Shown: piece by piece, positions 44,360 through 53,215 of the stretch
Layout: each line of letters begins with the position of its first letter
Numbering within the stretch: the first letter of the stretch is position 1
From: an uncultured Hyphomicrobiales bacterium
GTDB taxonomy: Bacteria; Pseudomonadota; Alphaproteobacteria; Rhizobiales; TMED25
Length of the DNA: 64,000 nt
Assembly (NCBI GenBank): GCA_905181735.1
Contig: CAJIYR010000005.1
Coordinates: 1 to 64,000 of the forward strand
Reading direction: 5' to 3'
The notes under the pieces: generated by a model
What the model was told of the DNA's origin: nothing
What the model saw: the letters and a program-made list of their open reading frames with translations, nothing else
Databases searched by the model: none
Translations under genes and position numbers: made by a program

Positions 44360-45277
44360 TTAACCTATTGATTTAAAGTATTTATTTCTAATCTTAAAAT
44401 TGAAGTCTAAAATACCGATTATAGCTATGGGTATAATAACGATTAAGAAAAACATTATTAAAGTATACATAGCTGCAAGTATTAATGGCCTGATTGATAT
44501 TCCGATAGTTATAGTATGGATTACCGATAGTCCTATAATTGTGTAAGCAAATGTGAGTGCGGCAGTTAATGATATAAAAATTATTTGAAATATTCCAGAA
44601 GAAAGTATCGCGCCAATCAATAATATTATATACGCGTATATATAATATGGGGGTAGGTTTAGTAACCTTAATGTTGGCCACGGTCTTTTTAATTGTTTTG
44701 AGTAATCTAATATTTTTGAGGCTATCCAAAGATTAACAATAAGCGTGATCATTATTATAAGGTTCATTATTGGAGCAACTATTTTTATTAGATACGTAAT
44801 TGAGTTATTGTTGAGGTTATTTTGCATATCTGGTCGTAATTCAAGCATATTATCAAGGGTTATTTCAATGTTTGCTTGAAAGGTATTTATATCAGTGCCA
44901 AAATAAAATACTCCGAATATACAAAGAATAGATGAAATAATTATTATTTTAGAGAAAATTAATGAAACTGGATACCATTCAATAGTTTCGTTAAATTTTT
45001 TAGAAAGCATTGTTAAATAACTTAAATAAATAGATGGGATAGCAATGCTTATACAAAAGAATAAGGCCAGATTTTTATTAAATAGGAATATTAAAAAAAA
45101 TGTTATCAAACTAGAGATAAGAGAATATCTCCAATTGTAATGAATTCCAATTAGTATAATTGGAAGAGGGGTTAGATAGAAAAGTAAAAAAGCTAGTCCA
45201 TTTCCTAATAAAAACGAAAACAGCATAACGCTAGTTGTTATCGATGATAGTAATATATAAGCGTAATCTTTAACCAT
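44360..45277 (-). CDS. DUF2232 family membrane protein
   Basis: A 305-residue protein with about eight hydrophobic segments, consistent with the YybS/DUF2232 family that sits between rpsR and rplI in many Alphaproteobacteria and near rplI/dnaB in Bacillota. Recognisable: the N-terminal LLFYLTPLPIILIGIHYNWR and the C-terminal repeated TM region. Function unknown; conservation of position inside the ribosomal operon suggests a link with translation or envelope maintenance. ATG start with no clear Shine-Dalgarno, and a GC-rich hairpin lies just upstream. Confidence 0.82.
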   Translation of the reverse strand: MVKDYAYILLSSITTSVMLFSFLLGNGLAFLLFYLTPLPIILIGIHYNWRYSLISSLITFFLIFLFNKNLALFFCISIAIPSIYLSYLTMLSKKFNETIEWYPVSLIFSKIIIISSILCIFGVFYFGTDINTFQANIEITLDNMLELRPDMQNNLNNNSITYLIKIVAPIMNLIIMITLIVNLWIASKILDYSKQLKRPWPTLRLLNLPPYYIYAYIILLIGAILSSGIFQIIFISLTAALTFAYTIIGLSVIHTITIGISIRPLILAAMYTLIMFFLIVIIPIAIIGILDFNFKIRNKYFKSIG

Positions 45278-45289
45278 TTTAATGCTGTC

Positions 45290-45305
45290 CCGCGATATTC
45301 CGCGG
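45290..45305 (-). other. GC-rich hairpin between rpsR and the DUF2232 gene
   Basis: CCGCG / CGCGG form a 5-bp stem with a six-base loop, next to a second imperfect stem CGGTT ... AACCG in the 61-base gap. It stands out in an AT-rich context and overlaps the area where the downstream Shine-Dalgarno would be expected, so it may reduce translation or attenuate transcription. No terminator U-run follows. Confidence 0.4.
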
Positions 45306-45338
45306 TTAGAGGTAAAAAAAACCCCAACCGAAATTATT

Positions 45339-45581
45339 TTATTTTAGTAAAAAGGGTATTAAACCTAAAAATCTAGCTCTCTTGATTGCAATAGCCAACT
45401 CTCTTTGTTTCTTTGCAGAAACAGATGTTATTCTGCTAGGTATAATTTTACCTCTTTCTGAGATATAACGTTGAAGTAGCTTTACATCTTTATAATCAAT
45501 TAAAGGAGCTCCTTGTTCAGAAAAAGGACATCCTTTGTTACTTCTAAAAAACGGTTTTCTTTGAGTTTGAGGCGCTAACAT
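45339..45581 (-). CDS. rpsR: Ribosomal protein bS18
   Basis: An 80-residue bS18. Conserved parts: the N-terminal [15 protein letters not shown] with a cysteine, [40 protein letters not shown] and [10 protein letters not shown]. It pairs with S6 in the 30S platform. It starts 11 bases after rpsF with AAGAGAG upstream of its ATG, and is normally co-translated with it. Length and sequence are standard. Confidence 0.97.
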   Translation of the reverse strand: MLAPQTQRKPFFRSNKGCPFSEQGAPLIDYKDVKLLQRYISERGKIIPSRITSVSAKKQRELAIAIKRARFLGLIPFLLK

Positions 45582-45592
45582 TTTGTTCTCTC

Positions 45593-46036
45593 TTATTTCT
45601 TTTCTTCTTCAATTACTATTTTTTCAGACACGGCATCTAATTTTTCGACCTTTAGATCTTTTGTCTCTTTTTCAACTTCTACTAACAATGGAGGTTTTCT
45701 TTCGTTGTACGAAGTTTTACCAGCCATCATCATTGAAGGAGAATCTTCATGTTTGTCAACTTTAATCGTCAAATGTCGAATTATATCTTCGTTGATTCCA
45801 ATTTGCCTTTCCATCTCAGCTAAAGTTTCAGCGTTAGCGTTAATGTTTATTAATGTAAAATGAGCTTTACGATTTTTCTTTATTCGATGTTGGAGTTGCT
45901 TAACACCCCAATACTCTACTTTACCAATTGTACCGCCACCATCACTTATAATAGTCTTTAAATTTTGCGTAAGTGCATCAACTTGTTGGGTTGTTATATC
46001 TTGTCTTGCTAAATAAATATGTTCATATAGTGGCAT
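45593..46036 (-). CDS. rpsF: Ribosomal protein bS6
   Basis: A 147-residue bS6, longer than E. coli's core by a lysine/glutamate-rich C-terminal tail (from about residue 118), typical of Alphaproteobacteria. It begins [20 protein letters not shown] and carries [20 protein letters not shown] and [20 protein letters not shown]. It heads the rpsF-rpsR-DUF2232-rplI-dnaB block, divergent from fabD across a 253-base gap that should hold both promoters. AAAGG precedes the ATG. Confidence 0.97.
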   Translation of the reverse strand: MPLYEHIYLARQDITTQQVDALTQNLKTIISDGGGTIGKVEYWGVKQLQHRIKKNRKAHFTLININANAETLAEMERQIGINEDIIRHLTIKVDKHEDSPSMMMAGKTSYNERKPPLLVEVEKETKDLKVEKLDAVSEKIVIEEEKK

Positions 46037-46278
46037 TTCATGCCTTTCGTTTAAATTATGTGAATTAAAATATATTATATATAATTATATAACTTTACTT
46101 AATAACAAATATTTCATAGAAAATACAATAAAAATTTTCTTTATTTGATCAATATTTTTTTTTATAAAGATTTTTATATTTTAATCAAGCAAATCGTTAA
46201 AATAAATTTATAAAAAATTCATACTATTTGTATAAATAGATAGTTATTTTATATTATAGCATTATTACGAATAATAAA

Positions 46279-46284
46279 AAAGGA
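46279..46284 (+). promoter_or_regulatory. Shine-Dalgarno of fabD deciding the start
   Basis: AAAGGA ends 5 bases before ATG 46290 and overlaps the in-frame ATG at 46284, so 46290 is the likely start. Confidence 0.6.
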
Positions 46285-46289
46285 TGTCT

Positions 46290-47228
46290 ATGTCTATTTT
46301 ATATGTTTTTCCTGGCCAAGGCAGTCAAGTCATTGGAATGGGGAAGTTGTTTGCAGAATCTTTTAAAGCATCAAAAGATGTATTTGACGAAGTTGATGAT
46401 GCATTGTCAGAAAAATTATCCAAATTAATATGGGAAGGTGCTCAAGACGAGTTGACGATGACTAAAAACGCACAACCAGCCTTGATGGCTGTTAGTATTG
46501 CAATTTTAAAAGCAATAGAATCTGAAAGAGGTTTGGATCTCAGTAAAATTAAATATGTTGCAGGTCATTCTTTGGGGGAATATTCAGCTCTTGCTGCAAC
46601 TGAAGTTTTTAGCCTTAAGGATACATCTCAGCTGTTAAGGTTAAGAGGGGAATCTATGCAGAGTTCTGTTGCAATAGGTGGTGGTGCAATGGCGGCTCTA
46701 TTGGGCGCAACGTATAATCAAACAGAAAACCTTATTAGCAAAGTAAATGATTTGTCTGGTGGCCTTGTATGTTCTATTGCTAACGATAACGCGCCTGGGC
46801 AGATAGTTATAAGTGGACATAGAATTGCAATTGAATTAGCTATTGATCACGCCAAAGAATTTGGTGCAAGGAAAGCAGTTATTCTTCCTGTGAGTGCTCC
46901 ATTTCATTGTAGTTTAATGAACAATGCTGCAGATAAAATGAAAGAAGCACTTTCAGAGATTAAAATGCATACGCCAAAGGTTCCTGTTATTACAAATGTT
47001 ACAGCTAAACCGGAAGTTGACACAGAAGTAATTAGATCTTTATTGGTAGATCAGGTTACTTCAATGGTAAGATGGTCAGAATCAATAACATACGCTGATG
47101 AGAATGGAATTACCGATGCATTTGAAATTGGTTCCGGAAAAGTATTGACTGGTTTAATAAAAAGAATTTCTAGTAATATTAATTCGCAATCTATAAACGA
47201 ACCTCATGATATAGATAATATTAATTAA
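46290..47228 (+). CDS. fabD: FabD, malonyl-CoA:ACP transacylase
   Basis: A 312-residue enzyme that loads malonate on acyl carrier protein. N-terminal ILYVFPGQGSQVIGMG, catalytic serine in VAGHSLGEYSALAA, the arginine region RLRGESMQ, and the catalytic histidine in PVSAPFHCSLM. ATG 46290 chosen by the Shine-Dalgarno spacing. It starts the fabD-fabG-acpP-fabF block; fabG begins 31 bases after it. Confidence 0.96.
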   Translation: MSILYVFPGQGSQVIGMGKLFAESFKASKDVFDEVDDALSEKLSKLIWEGAQDELTMTKNAQPALMAVSIAILKAIESERGLDLSKIKYVAGHSLGEYSALAATEVFSLKDTSQLLRLRGESMQSSVAIGGGAMAALLGATYNQTENLISKVNDLSGGLVCSIANDNAPGQIVISGHRIAIELAIDHAKEFGARKAVILPVSAPFHCSLMNNAADKMKEALSEIKMHTPKVPVITNVTAKPEVDTEVIRSLLVDQVTSMVRWSESITYADENGITDAFEIGSGKVLTGLIKRISSNINSQSINEPHDIDNIN

Positions 47229-47259
47229 TTGATATTTACTTTAATACGAAAGGATTAAT

Positions 47260-47997
47260 ATGTTTGATTTAAAGGATAAAAAAATACTTTTAACTGGCGC
47301 AACAGGAAGTATCGGAACTTCTATTGCAAAAAAACTATCAGAAGCCGGTGCTGTCGTTGCTTTAACGGGAACAAGGACAGATAAATTAAATGAAATATCA
47401 AAAGATTTTAACTCAGATTGTGTGGTTCTTCCCTGTAATCTAACGGATTCAACGGAATGCGAAAGATTAGTTTCTGAAGCTCATAAGTACATGGGTTCTA
47501 TAGATGTGTTAATAAATAATGCTGGGATAAAAAAGGATAATCTTATTCTGCGCATGAAGGACGATGAATGGGAAGATGTTATAAATCTAAATTTGAATAC
47601 TGTTTTTAGAATATCAAGGGCTGTTTCAAGAATAATGGTAAAACAGAGATATGGAAGAATTATATCAATAGCATCTGTTGTTGGTTTTACAGGAAATGCA
47701 GGGCAGGTTAATTACGTAGCTTCAAAAGCAGGAGTTGTTGGTTTAACAAAATCATTGGCATTAGAATTAGCTACGAGAGGGGTTACTGTAAATTGTGTTG
47801 CTCCTGGTATGATTGATTCTGATATGATCGATTCTCTAAATGAAAAACAAAAAGAAGATATATTAAAGAGAATACCAATGTCAAAACTTGGAAAAACAGA
47901 CGATATCGCTTCGGCATGTTTGTTTTTAGCAAGCGATGAAGCTTCCTATGTTACGGGACAAACTATCCATGTTAACGGTGGTCTATCTATGGTTTAA
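47260..47997 (+). CDS. fabG: FabG, 3-oxoacyl-ACP reductase
   Basis: A 245-residue SDR that reduces 3-oxoacyl-ACP with NADPH. NADPH motif TGATGSIG near residue 12, NNAGIKKDNLILRM, catalytic YVASKAGVVGL with preceding serine IASVVGFTGNAGQVN, and the C-terminal LFLASDEASYVTGQTIHVNG. Strong AAAGGA 6 bases before the ATG. Its place between fabD and acpP confirms identity. Confidence 0.96.
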   Translation: MFDLKDKKILLTGATGSIGTSIAKKLSEAGAVVALTGTRTDKLNEISKDFNSDCVVLPCNLTDSTECERLVSEAHKYMGSIDVLINNAGIKKDNLILRMKDDEWEDVINLNLNTVFRISRAVSRIMVKQRYGRIISIASVVGFTGNAGQVNYVASKAGVVGLTKSLALELATRGVTVNCVAPGMIDSDMIDSLNEKQKEDILKRIPMSKLGKTDDIASACLFLASDEASYVTGQTIHVNGGLSMV

Positions 47998-48003
47998 TTG
48001 ATA

Positions 48004-48062
48004 TTTTTTATGTATTAGTTAAATTCAACTTGGAATTAATGTTTTTTTTATGTTAGTTAAAT
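48004..48062 (+). repeat. Short imperfect direct repeat upstream of acpP
   Basis: TTTTTTATGTATTAGTTAAAT (48004-48024) recurs as TTTTTTATGTTAGTTAAAT (48044-48062), differing by a two-base indel, about 40 bases apart in the fabG-acpP gap. Function unknown; it may be chance in AT-rich DNA. Confidence 0.4.
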
Positions 48063-48144
48063 ATTTATAAAGAAATACTATTTATCAATGCAGTAAGTTT
48101 TATTAATAATAATTTATCAAGATTTATAATATCGAGGAATTAAA

Positions 48145-48381
48145 ATGAGTGATGTAGCAGAACGTATTAAAAAAATAGTTATAGACCATCTTGGTGTTGA
48201 CGCAGAAAAAGTTAATGAGAAAGCTAGTTTTATTGATGATCTTGGCGCTGATAGCCTTGATACAGTTGAACTTGTTATGGCATTCGAAGAAGAATTTAAT
48301 TGTGAAATCCCTGACGATGCCGCAGAAACAATTCTGACTGTTGGTGATGCTATATCTTTCTTAGAAAAACAACAAAGTTAA
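48145..48381 (+). CDS. acpP: Acyl carrier protein
   Basis: A 78-residue acidic carrier protein. The phosphopantetheine serine lies in [20 protein letters not shown], with the usual [19 protein letters not shown] before it and [18 protein letters not shown] after it. GAGGAA is 6 bases before the ATG. The 147-base gap to fabG may contain an extra promoter, as acpP is usually expressed above its neighbours. Confidence 0.97.
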   Translation: MSDVAERIKKIVIDHLGVDAEKVNEKASFIDDLGADSLDTVELVMAFEEEFNCEIPDDAAETILTVGDAISFLEKQQS

Positions 48382-48423
48382 ATTGTTGCAAGGCAAATCT
48401 ACGTAAGAGGTTATATTTAGAAG

Positions 48424-49683
48424 ATGAGAAGAGTAGTAATCACTGGATTAGGTTTGGTTACTCCCTTGGGTGTAGGAGTTGAGCACGTTTGGTCAAAGCT
48501 TCTAGACGGAGAATCAGGTCTAAATGTTATTGAAAATTTTGACACCTCAGATTTAACTGTAAAAATAGCTGGTCAAATTCCAATAGGTGATTTTAATTTG
48601 GGTTGTTACAATCCGGATGATTACATGGAACTGAAAGAGCAAAGAAAAGTTGATGATTTTATCATCTACGCAATTGCAGCAGCAGACCAAGCTTTAGCTG
48701 ACGCGTCATGGAACCCTTTGTCTTACGAAGATCAGATTCGTACTGGTGTTTTATTTGGCTCTGGTATTGGAGGGCTTCAAGGTATAGAAGAAGCGTCAAT
48801 ACTTATGGATAGAAAGGGACCAAGAAGGGTTAGTCCTTTTTTTATACCAGGAAGGCTTATAAATCTTGCTTCTGGACAAATATCAATAAGACATAAATTA
48901 AAAGGCCCAAATCATGCGGTTGTTACTGCTTGTTCAAGTGGAACCCATGCGATCGGAGATGCATCTAGGTTAATTGGATTAGGTGATGCTGATATTATGG
49001 TAGCAGGGGGCGCTGAATCGCCAATTTGTAGGTTGTCAATTGCAGGGTTTTCTGCTTGCAGAGCATTGGCGACTAAATTTAACGACTTCCCAAGTGCCGC
49101 ATCTCGGCCCTTTGATAAAGAAAGAGATGGATTTGTTATGGGAGAAGGTTCGGGAGCTGTTGTTCTTGAAGAGTACGAACATGCAAAAGCAAGGGGGGCA
49201 AAGATATACGCAGAATTAACAGGTTACGGGATGTCAGGTGACGGTTACCATATAACAGCGCCAGCAGAAGATGGTGACGGTGGCTATAGGTCGATGCAGG
49301 CTGCGGTTAATAGGGCTAATTTAAATTATTCCGATATTGATTATATTAATGCCCATGGTACATCAACGCCAATGGGAGATGAAATAGAAATTAAAGCTGT
49401 TGAGAGGCTTTTTGGCGATAGTTCAAAAAATTTGTCAATGTCATCAACCAAATCTTCTGTTGGACATTTGCTGGGGGCTGCTGGAGCGGTAGAAGCAATA
49501 TTTACAATACTCTCTATAAGGGACGGTATTATGCCACCTACATTAAATTTAGAAAACATCTGCACTGATACTCCAATTGATTTGGTTCCTAAATTTGCAA
49601 AAAATAAAAATATTAATAATGCTCTTAGTAACTCCTTTGGATTTGGTGGGACTAATGCGACTTTAATTTTTTCTAAGGTTTAA
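48424..49683 (+). CDS. fabF: FabF, 3-oxoacyl-ACP synthase II
   Basis: A 419-residue condensing enzyme. MRRVVITGLGLVTPLGVGVE at the start, catalytic cysteine in VTACSSGTHAIGDA, first histidine in NAHGTSTPMGDEIE, and SVGHLLGAAGAVEAIFTI with the second; C-terminal NSFGFGGTNATLIF. It elongates fatty acids and is important for making unsaturated chains fluid in the cold. In many Alphaproteobacteria mltG and yicC follow; here gmk comes next. Confidence 0.96.
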   Translation: MRRVVITGLGLVTPLGVGVEHVWSKLLDGESGLNVIENFDTSDLTVKIAGQIPIGDFNLGCYNPDDYMELKEQRKVDDFIIYAIAAADQALADASWNPLSYEDQIRTGVLFGSGIGGLQGIEEASILMDRKGPRRVSPFFIPGRLINLASGQISIRHKLKGPNHAVVTACSSGTHAIGDASRLIGLGDADIMVAGGAESPICRLSIAGFSACRALATKFNDFPSAASRPFDKERDGFVMGEGSGAVVLEEYEHAKARGAKIYAELTGYGMSGDGYHITAPAEDGDGGYRSMQAAVNRANLNYSDIDYINAHGTSTPMGDEIEIKAVERLFGDSSKNLSMSSTKSSVGHLLGAAGAVEAIFTILSIRDGIMPPTLNLENICTDTPIDLVPKFAKNKNINNALSNSFGFGGTNATLIFSKV

Positions 49684-49746
49684 TTTAAATCAATGTAATT
49701 TTTTAATAAATTTAACTGATTCAGAAATCTAAAAAGTAATTTATTT

Positions 49747-50397
49747 ATGGCATTAAATTTAAACACAAGACGTGGGTTGATGTTGGTTGTATCTTCGCCA
49801 TCAGGCGCAGGGAAAACAAGTTTAACAAGAAAATTGCAAGAAGAAGATGATAATATTGAGCTGTCAATCTCTGTAACAACAAGAGATAGAAGGCCGGAAG
49901 AAAAAGATGGTTTGCATTATCATTTTATAAATAAAAAGTCTTTTCATGAAATGCTAGAGAACGATAAGTTACTAGAACATGCGAATGTTTTTGGTAATTT
50001 TTATGCGACTAGAAAAAATCAAGTAATTGAGTCTATAGAGAACGGCAAGGATGTTCTTTTTGACATTGATTGGCAGGGAGCAAGTCAGCTAAGAAAAAGC
50101 ATGGCCAGTGATGTTGTTAGTGTTTTTATTTTACCGCCTTCTGCTACAGAGCTCATGAGCAGGTTGGTAAAAAGAGGTCAAGATTCTTTTGATGTTATAA
50201 AAAAAAGGATAGATGGTGCATACGATGAGATTAAACATTGGAAAGAATACGATTACATTATAATCAATGATAATTTAGATGATGCGTATAAGGAGTTAAA
50301 TTCTATATTGGTTGCAGAAAGATGTAGAATAGGGCGATCTAATGACAACCAACTCTATGTTAAGCAATTAAGTAATGATCTAAAAAAAAGATTATAG
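49747..50397 (+). CDS. gmk: Guanylate kinase
   Basis: A 216-residue enzyme that phosphorylates GMP to GDP. P-loop VVSSPSGAGKTSL, GMP-binding SVTTRDRRPEEKDG LHYHF region (residues about 41-60), YATRKNQVIE and DVLFDIDWQGASQLR. Ends 13 bases before the convergent rsmA. It closes the fatty-acid block and supplies nucleotides with ndk further on. Confidence 0.96.
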   Translation: MALNLNTRRGLMLVVSSPSGAGKTSLTRKLQEEDDNIELSISVTTRDRRPEEKDGLHYHFINKKSFHEMLENDKLLEHANVFGNFYATRKNQVIESIENGKDVLFDIDWQGASQLRKSMASDVVSVFILPPSATELMSRLVKRGQDSFDVIKKRIDGAYDEIKHWKEYDYIIINDNLDDAYKELNSILVAERCRIGRSNDNQLYVKQLSNDLKKRL

Positions 50398-50410
50398 TCT
50401 CTATTTTCTC

Positions 50411-51250
50411 TTAATCGAAATAACGCTCATAAGCTTCTGAAATAACTATATATTCTTTCACTGAGAGTTCTTCAGCTCTTTTTTCAGCATCTATATTAAT
50501 TTCTTTTAAAAAATATGTTGGATCGGGAATAATATTTTTTAAGCTAGATTTTAACATTTTACGCCTTTGGCCAAATGCATGTTTTGTAATATTTTCAATG
50601 GTACTAATTCTTATTTTCAAATCTTCGAGAGGTTCAAACAAAACCACAGAAGAATCTACTTTCGGTGCCGGATGGAATGCTGCAGAGTTAACTTTAAATA
50701 AAATTTTACATTTAGCTCTACATTGTGAAATTACAGATAATCGGCCATAGTTTTTATTAAAAGGTTCTGCTGTAATTCTCTCTGCTACTTCTTTTTGAAA
50801 CATTAGTATCATTTTGTTCCACCACCCTGGCCATGGATCAACACTTAACCAAGTAATTAATAGTGGAGTGGCTATGTTGAATGGTAAGTTTGATACTATT
50901 GAAACGTTTTTTAAAAACTTATTTGAATAATTAAATTTCAAAGCATCTTCATAGTTAACTTTAATTATATTTGGATAATCTTTCTCTATATCGTCTATAG
51001 CACCCTTAAACCTTAAGTCTTGCTCTATAAGATGTATTTTATTGGCACCGTTTTCAATTAACGCCCTTGTTAATCCTCCAGGCCCAGGTCCGATCTCTAG
51101 AATGATTTCCCCATTTTTGGGGTCTGCAAAACTAGCTATCCTATTAAGCAGGCTTTTATCAAAAATGAAGTTTTGACCAAGAGATTTTCTAGCATTAAGA
51201 TTATATTTTTTTACCACCTGAGCGATAGATAAATTTTCTTTTTCTTTCAA
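50411..51250 (-). CDS. rsmA: RsmA (KsgA), 16S rRNA dimethyladenosine transferase
   Basis: A 279-residue SAM-dependent methylase that dimethylates A1518 and A1519 of 16S rRNA late in 30S assembly. LNARKSLGQNFIFD, motif I EIGPGPGGLTRAL, the catalytic NLPFNIATPLL (usual NLPYN with Phe for Tyr) and FHPAPKVDSSVV. The likely start is TTG 51250, overlapping the pdxA stop (TTGA) with CAGGT upstream; TTG 51265 is an alternative. pdxA-rsmA coupling is common in Proteobacteria. Confidence 0.93.
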   Translation of the reverse strand: MKEKENLSIAQVVKKYNLNARKSLGQNFIFDKSLLNRIASFADPKNGEIILEIGPGPGGLTRALIENGANKIHLIEQDLRFKGAIDDIEKDYPNIIKVNYEDALKFNYSNKFLKNVSIVSNLPFNIATPLLITWLSVDPWPGWWNKMILMFQKEVAERITAEPFNKNYGRLSVISQCRAKCKILFKVNSAAFHPAPKVDSSVVLFEPLEDLKIRISTIENITKHAFGQRRKMLKSSLKNIIPDPTYFLKEINIDAEKRAEELSVKEYIVISEAYERYFD

Positions 51251-52257
51251 TTTATGGACCTGCAATTTTCTGTTGAATTATGAGCTAGAAGCAAGGATTC
51301 GTAAAAACTCCTGCATTCTGTACGACCAGTCCCGGCTAATTCATATGCAGTGCCGTGGTCTGGAGAGGTTCTAAATAAAGGAAGACCCAAGGTCACATTC
51401 ACTGCATCATAAAAAGATATAGATTTGATTGGTATTAAGGCTTGGTCATGATACATGCATATCGCAAGATCATAGTCTTTAATAATATCTTTATGAAACA
51501 TCGAGTCCGCTGACAGCGGTCCTTTTATCAATACGCCGGATTCTTTTAATTCTTTAATAGCTGGAATTATAATTTCAATTTCCTCCGTCCCAATAAGACC
51601 TCCGTCACCAGAATGAGGGTTAAGTCCGCTGACATAGATTCTTGGGTTTTTGATATTAAAATATTTAACTAAATCATTCCTAGCAATAGAAATTGTATCT
51701 ATTATTAATTTTTTGGTTATCATTTTAGATACTTTTTTTAAAGGGATATGTCGTGTAAGGGGTATAACTTTAAGTTTTTCTGAAGCTAACATCATCACAG
51801 GTTGGAATAGATCGTTACATAAGTAGGAAAGATATTCGGTTTGTCCTGAGAATTCAAAGCCATTTTTGCTTAAAAAATTTTTATTTACTGGGTTGGTGCA
51901 AATAGATGACACCTCAGAACTTAAAGCAAGTTCTGTTGAGATATTAATAGATTCTATAATAGGTCGATAGCTATCATTCAGTGGTACACCAGGATCTACG
52001 TCTTTTGTTTTAATGTTTAATATAGGTATTGTTTCTTTAAAAGCATCGTTAACATCATTGATTGAGTTAATTGTTGTAGTGTTAATTTTAAGGCCTAATT
52101 TTTTCGCTCTTTTTATCAAAAGGTCTTCGCTTCCTACATATACAAAATTAGGAACCTTTAATTCTTTGCGTCTCAACCATGTTTGTATGGTGATGTCAGG
52201 GCCAATTCCTGACGGATCTCCCATTGTTACCGCTACTGGTTTATTTTTTTTAACCAT
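51247..52257 (-). CDS. pdxA: PdxA, 4-hydroxythreonine-4-phosphate dehydrogenase
   Basis: A 336-residue enzyme of pyridoxal phosphate synthesis. VAVTMGDPSGIGPDITIQTW near the start, zinc-binding SKMITKKLI-flanked LTRHIPLKKVS, GLNPHSGDGGLIGTEE, and MYHDQALIPIK with TLGLPLFRTSPDHGTAYELA. ATG 52257 overlaps the last 8 bases of the surA-like gene, which argues against the upstream in-frame ATG at 52314. It follows the chaperone gene as in E. coli (surA-pdxA-rsmA). Confidence 0.94.
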   Translation of the reverse strand: MVKKNKPVAVTMGDPSGIGPDITIQTWLRRKELKVPNFVYVGSEDLLIKRAKKLGLKINTTTINSINDVNDAFKETIPILNIKTKDVDPGVPLNDSYRPIIESINISTELALSSEVSSICTNPVNKNFLSKNGFEFSGQTEYLSYLCNDLFQPVMMLASEKLKVIPLTRHIPLKKVSKMITKKLIIDTISIARNDLVKYFNIKNPRIYVSGLNPHSGDGGLIGTEEIEIIIPAIKELKESGVLIKGPLSADSMFHKDIIKDYDLAICMYHDQALIPIKSISFYDAVNVTLGLPLFRTSPDHGTAYELAGTGRTECRSFYESLLLAHNSTENCRSIN

Positions 52258-53173
52258 TAATTTTGTACTCCACAATAGCGTCGTTGTATAGATCTCTCTT
52301 AAGCTTGTTCGCATAGTTTTCTAATTTCCGCGCTGTTAAAGCATCTTTTGCATCATTGTTTTGCCCGTTATTGTTGATAATGCATATGGCAATCAACTCA
52401 ATATTTTCCTGAGTTATATTTGGAGGGAGCATTGTATTTTCTCTGCCAAACTTTATCATAGATCTTGTTGGTTCCTGTAGTTCTGATAATTTAATATTAT
52501 TGATTTCAATAATATTAATGTATTCTTTCTCCCCTAACTCAGCAAAGTTCTCTTCACAGTCTTTGAACTTAAAGTTTATAAGAGTTGCTTCCTCAAGAAG
52601 TATGTTAATTGTCTTTGTTTGTGTTTTATTTAGAACTATCTTTATTATAGAGTATGTAGAATTATTGGTTACTGATTCATTGAATTCTTCGATATTATCT
52701 AGCGTAACGTTTATTAATCTTCGATATCTACTGTTTATATATCTATTCCAACTTAAATTTGCTTCAAGCTGCTTCTCTACTGTTTTTATATCAATCCTAT
52801 TGTTAGCAAGTACCACTTTATACTCTTCGTAGTTTTTGTAAGTGTTGCTAATTCTGCCTGATAATATTCTTTTAACGTCATCATATTCAATTTTAATTCC
52901 ATTTTTTTTGCCTATTTCTATCATAAGCGTTTCGTTTACAAGGTCTCTCATCGTTATACCTTGTATCTCTTCTACTGATGATTTCGGTGAATTAAATTGA
53001 TTATACTTAGCTCTTTCAGAGAAGTCTCTGAAAGTAATTGGCGTATCATTAACTAATGCAATGATTTTGGTAACGACTTTATCTTCAGCTTTAGAGTTTG
53101 TTGAAAGGGGTAAAAAACCAGATACCGTTAAACTAACTAATAGAATTATAATTTTAATATTGTTTTTTTTCAT
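52250..53173 (-). CDS. surA: SurA-like periplasmic chaperone
   Basis: A 307-residue exported protein: signal peptide to about residue 27 (STNSKAEDKV), then a SurA N-terminal-like domain with VVTKIIALVNDTPITFRDF and MRDLVNETLMIEIGKKNGI. E. coli SurA is 428 residues with two parvulin domains; here the middle region is short and shows no recognisable parvulin motif, so isomerase activity is doubtful. Short, parvulin-poor SurA homologs are usual in Alphaproteobacteria. SurA carries outer-membrane proteins to BAM. It follows lptD by 42 bases and overlaps pdxA. Confidence 0.85.
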   Translation of the reverse strand: MKKNNIKIIILLVSLTVSGFLPLSTNSKAEDKVVTKIIALVNDTPITFRDFSERAKYNQFNSPKSSVEEIQGITMRDLVNETLMIEIGKKNGIKIEYDDVKRILSGRISNTYKNYEEYKVVLANNRIDIKTVEKQLEANLSWNRYINSRYRRLINVTLDNIEEFNESVTNNSTYSIIKIVLNKTQTKTINILLEEATLINFKFKDCEENFAELGEKEYINIIEINNIKLSELQEPTRSMIKFGRENTMLPPNITQENIELIAICIINNNGQNNDAKDALTARKLENYANKLKRDLYNDAIVEYKING

Positions 53174-53215
53174 AATATTTAAAAATATTTTATAGTTTAT
53201 TTAATATTTTTTTGC

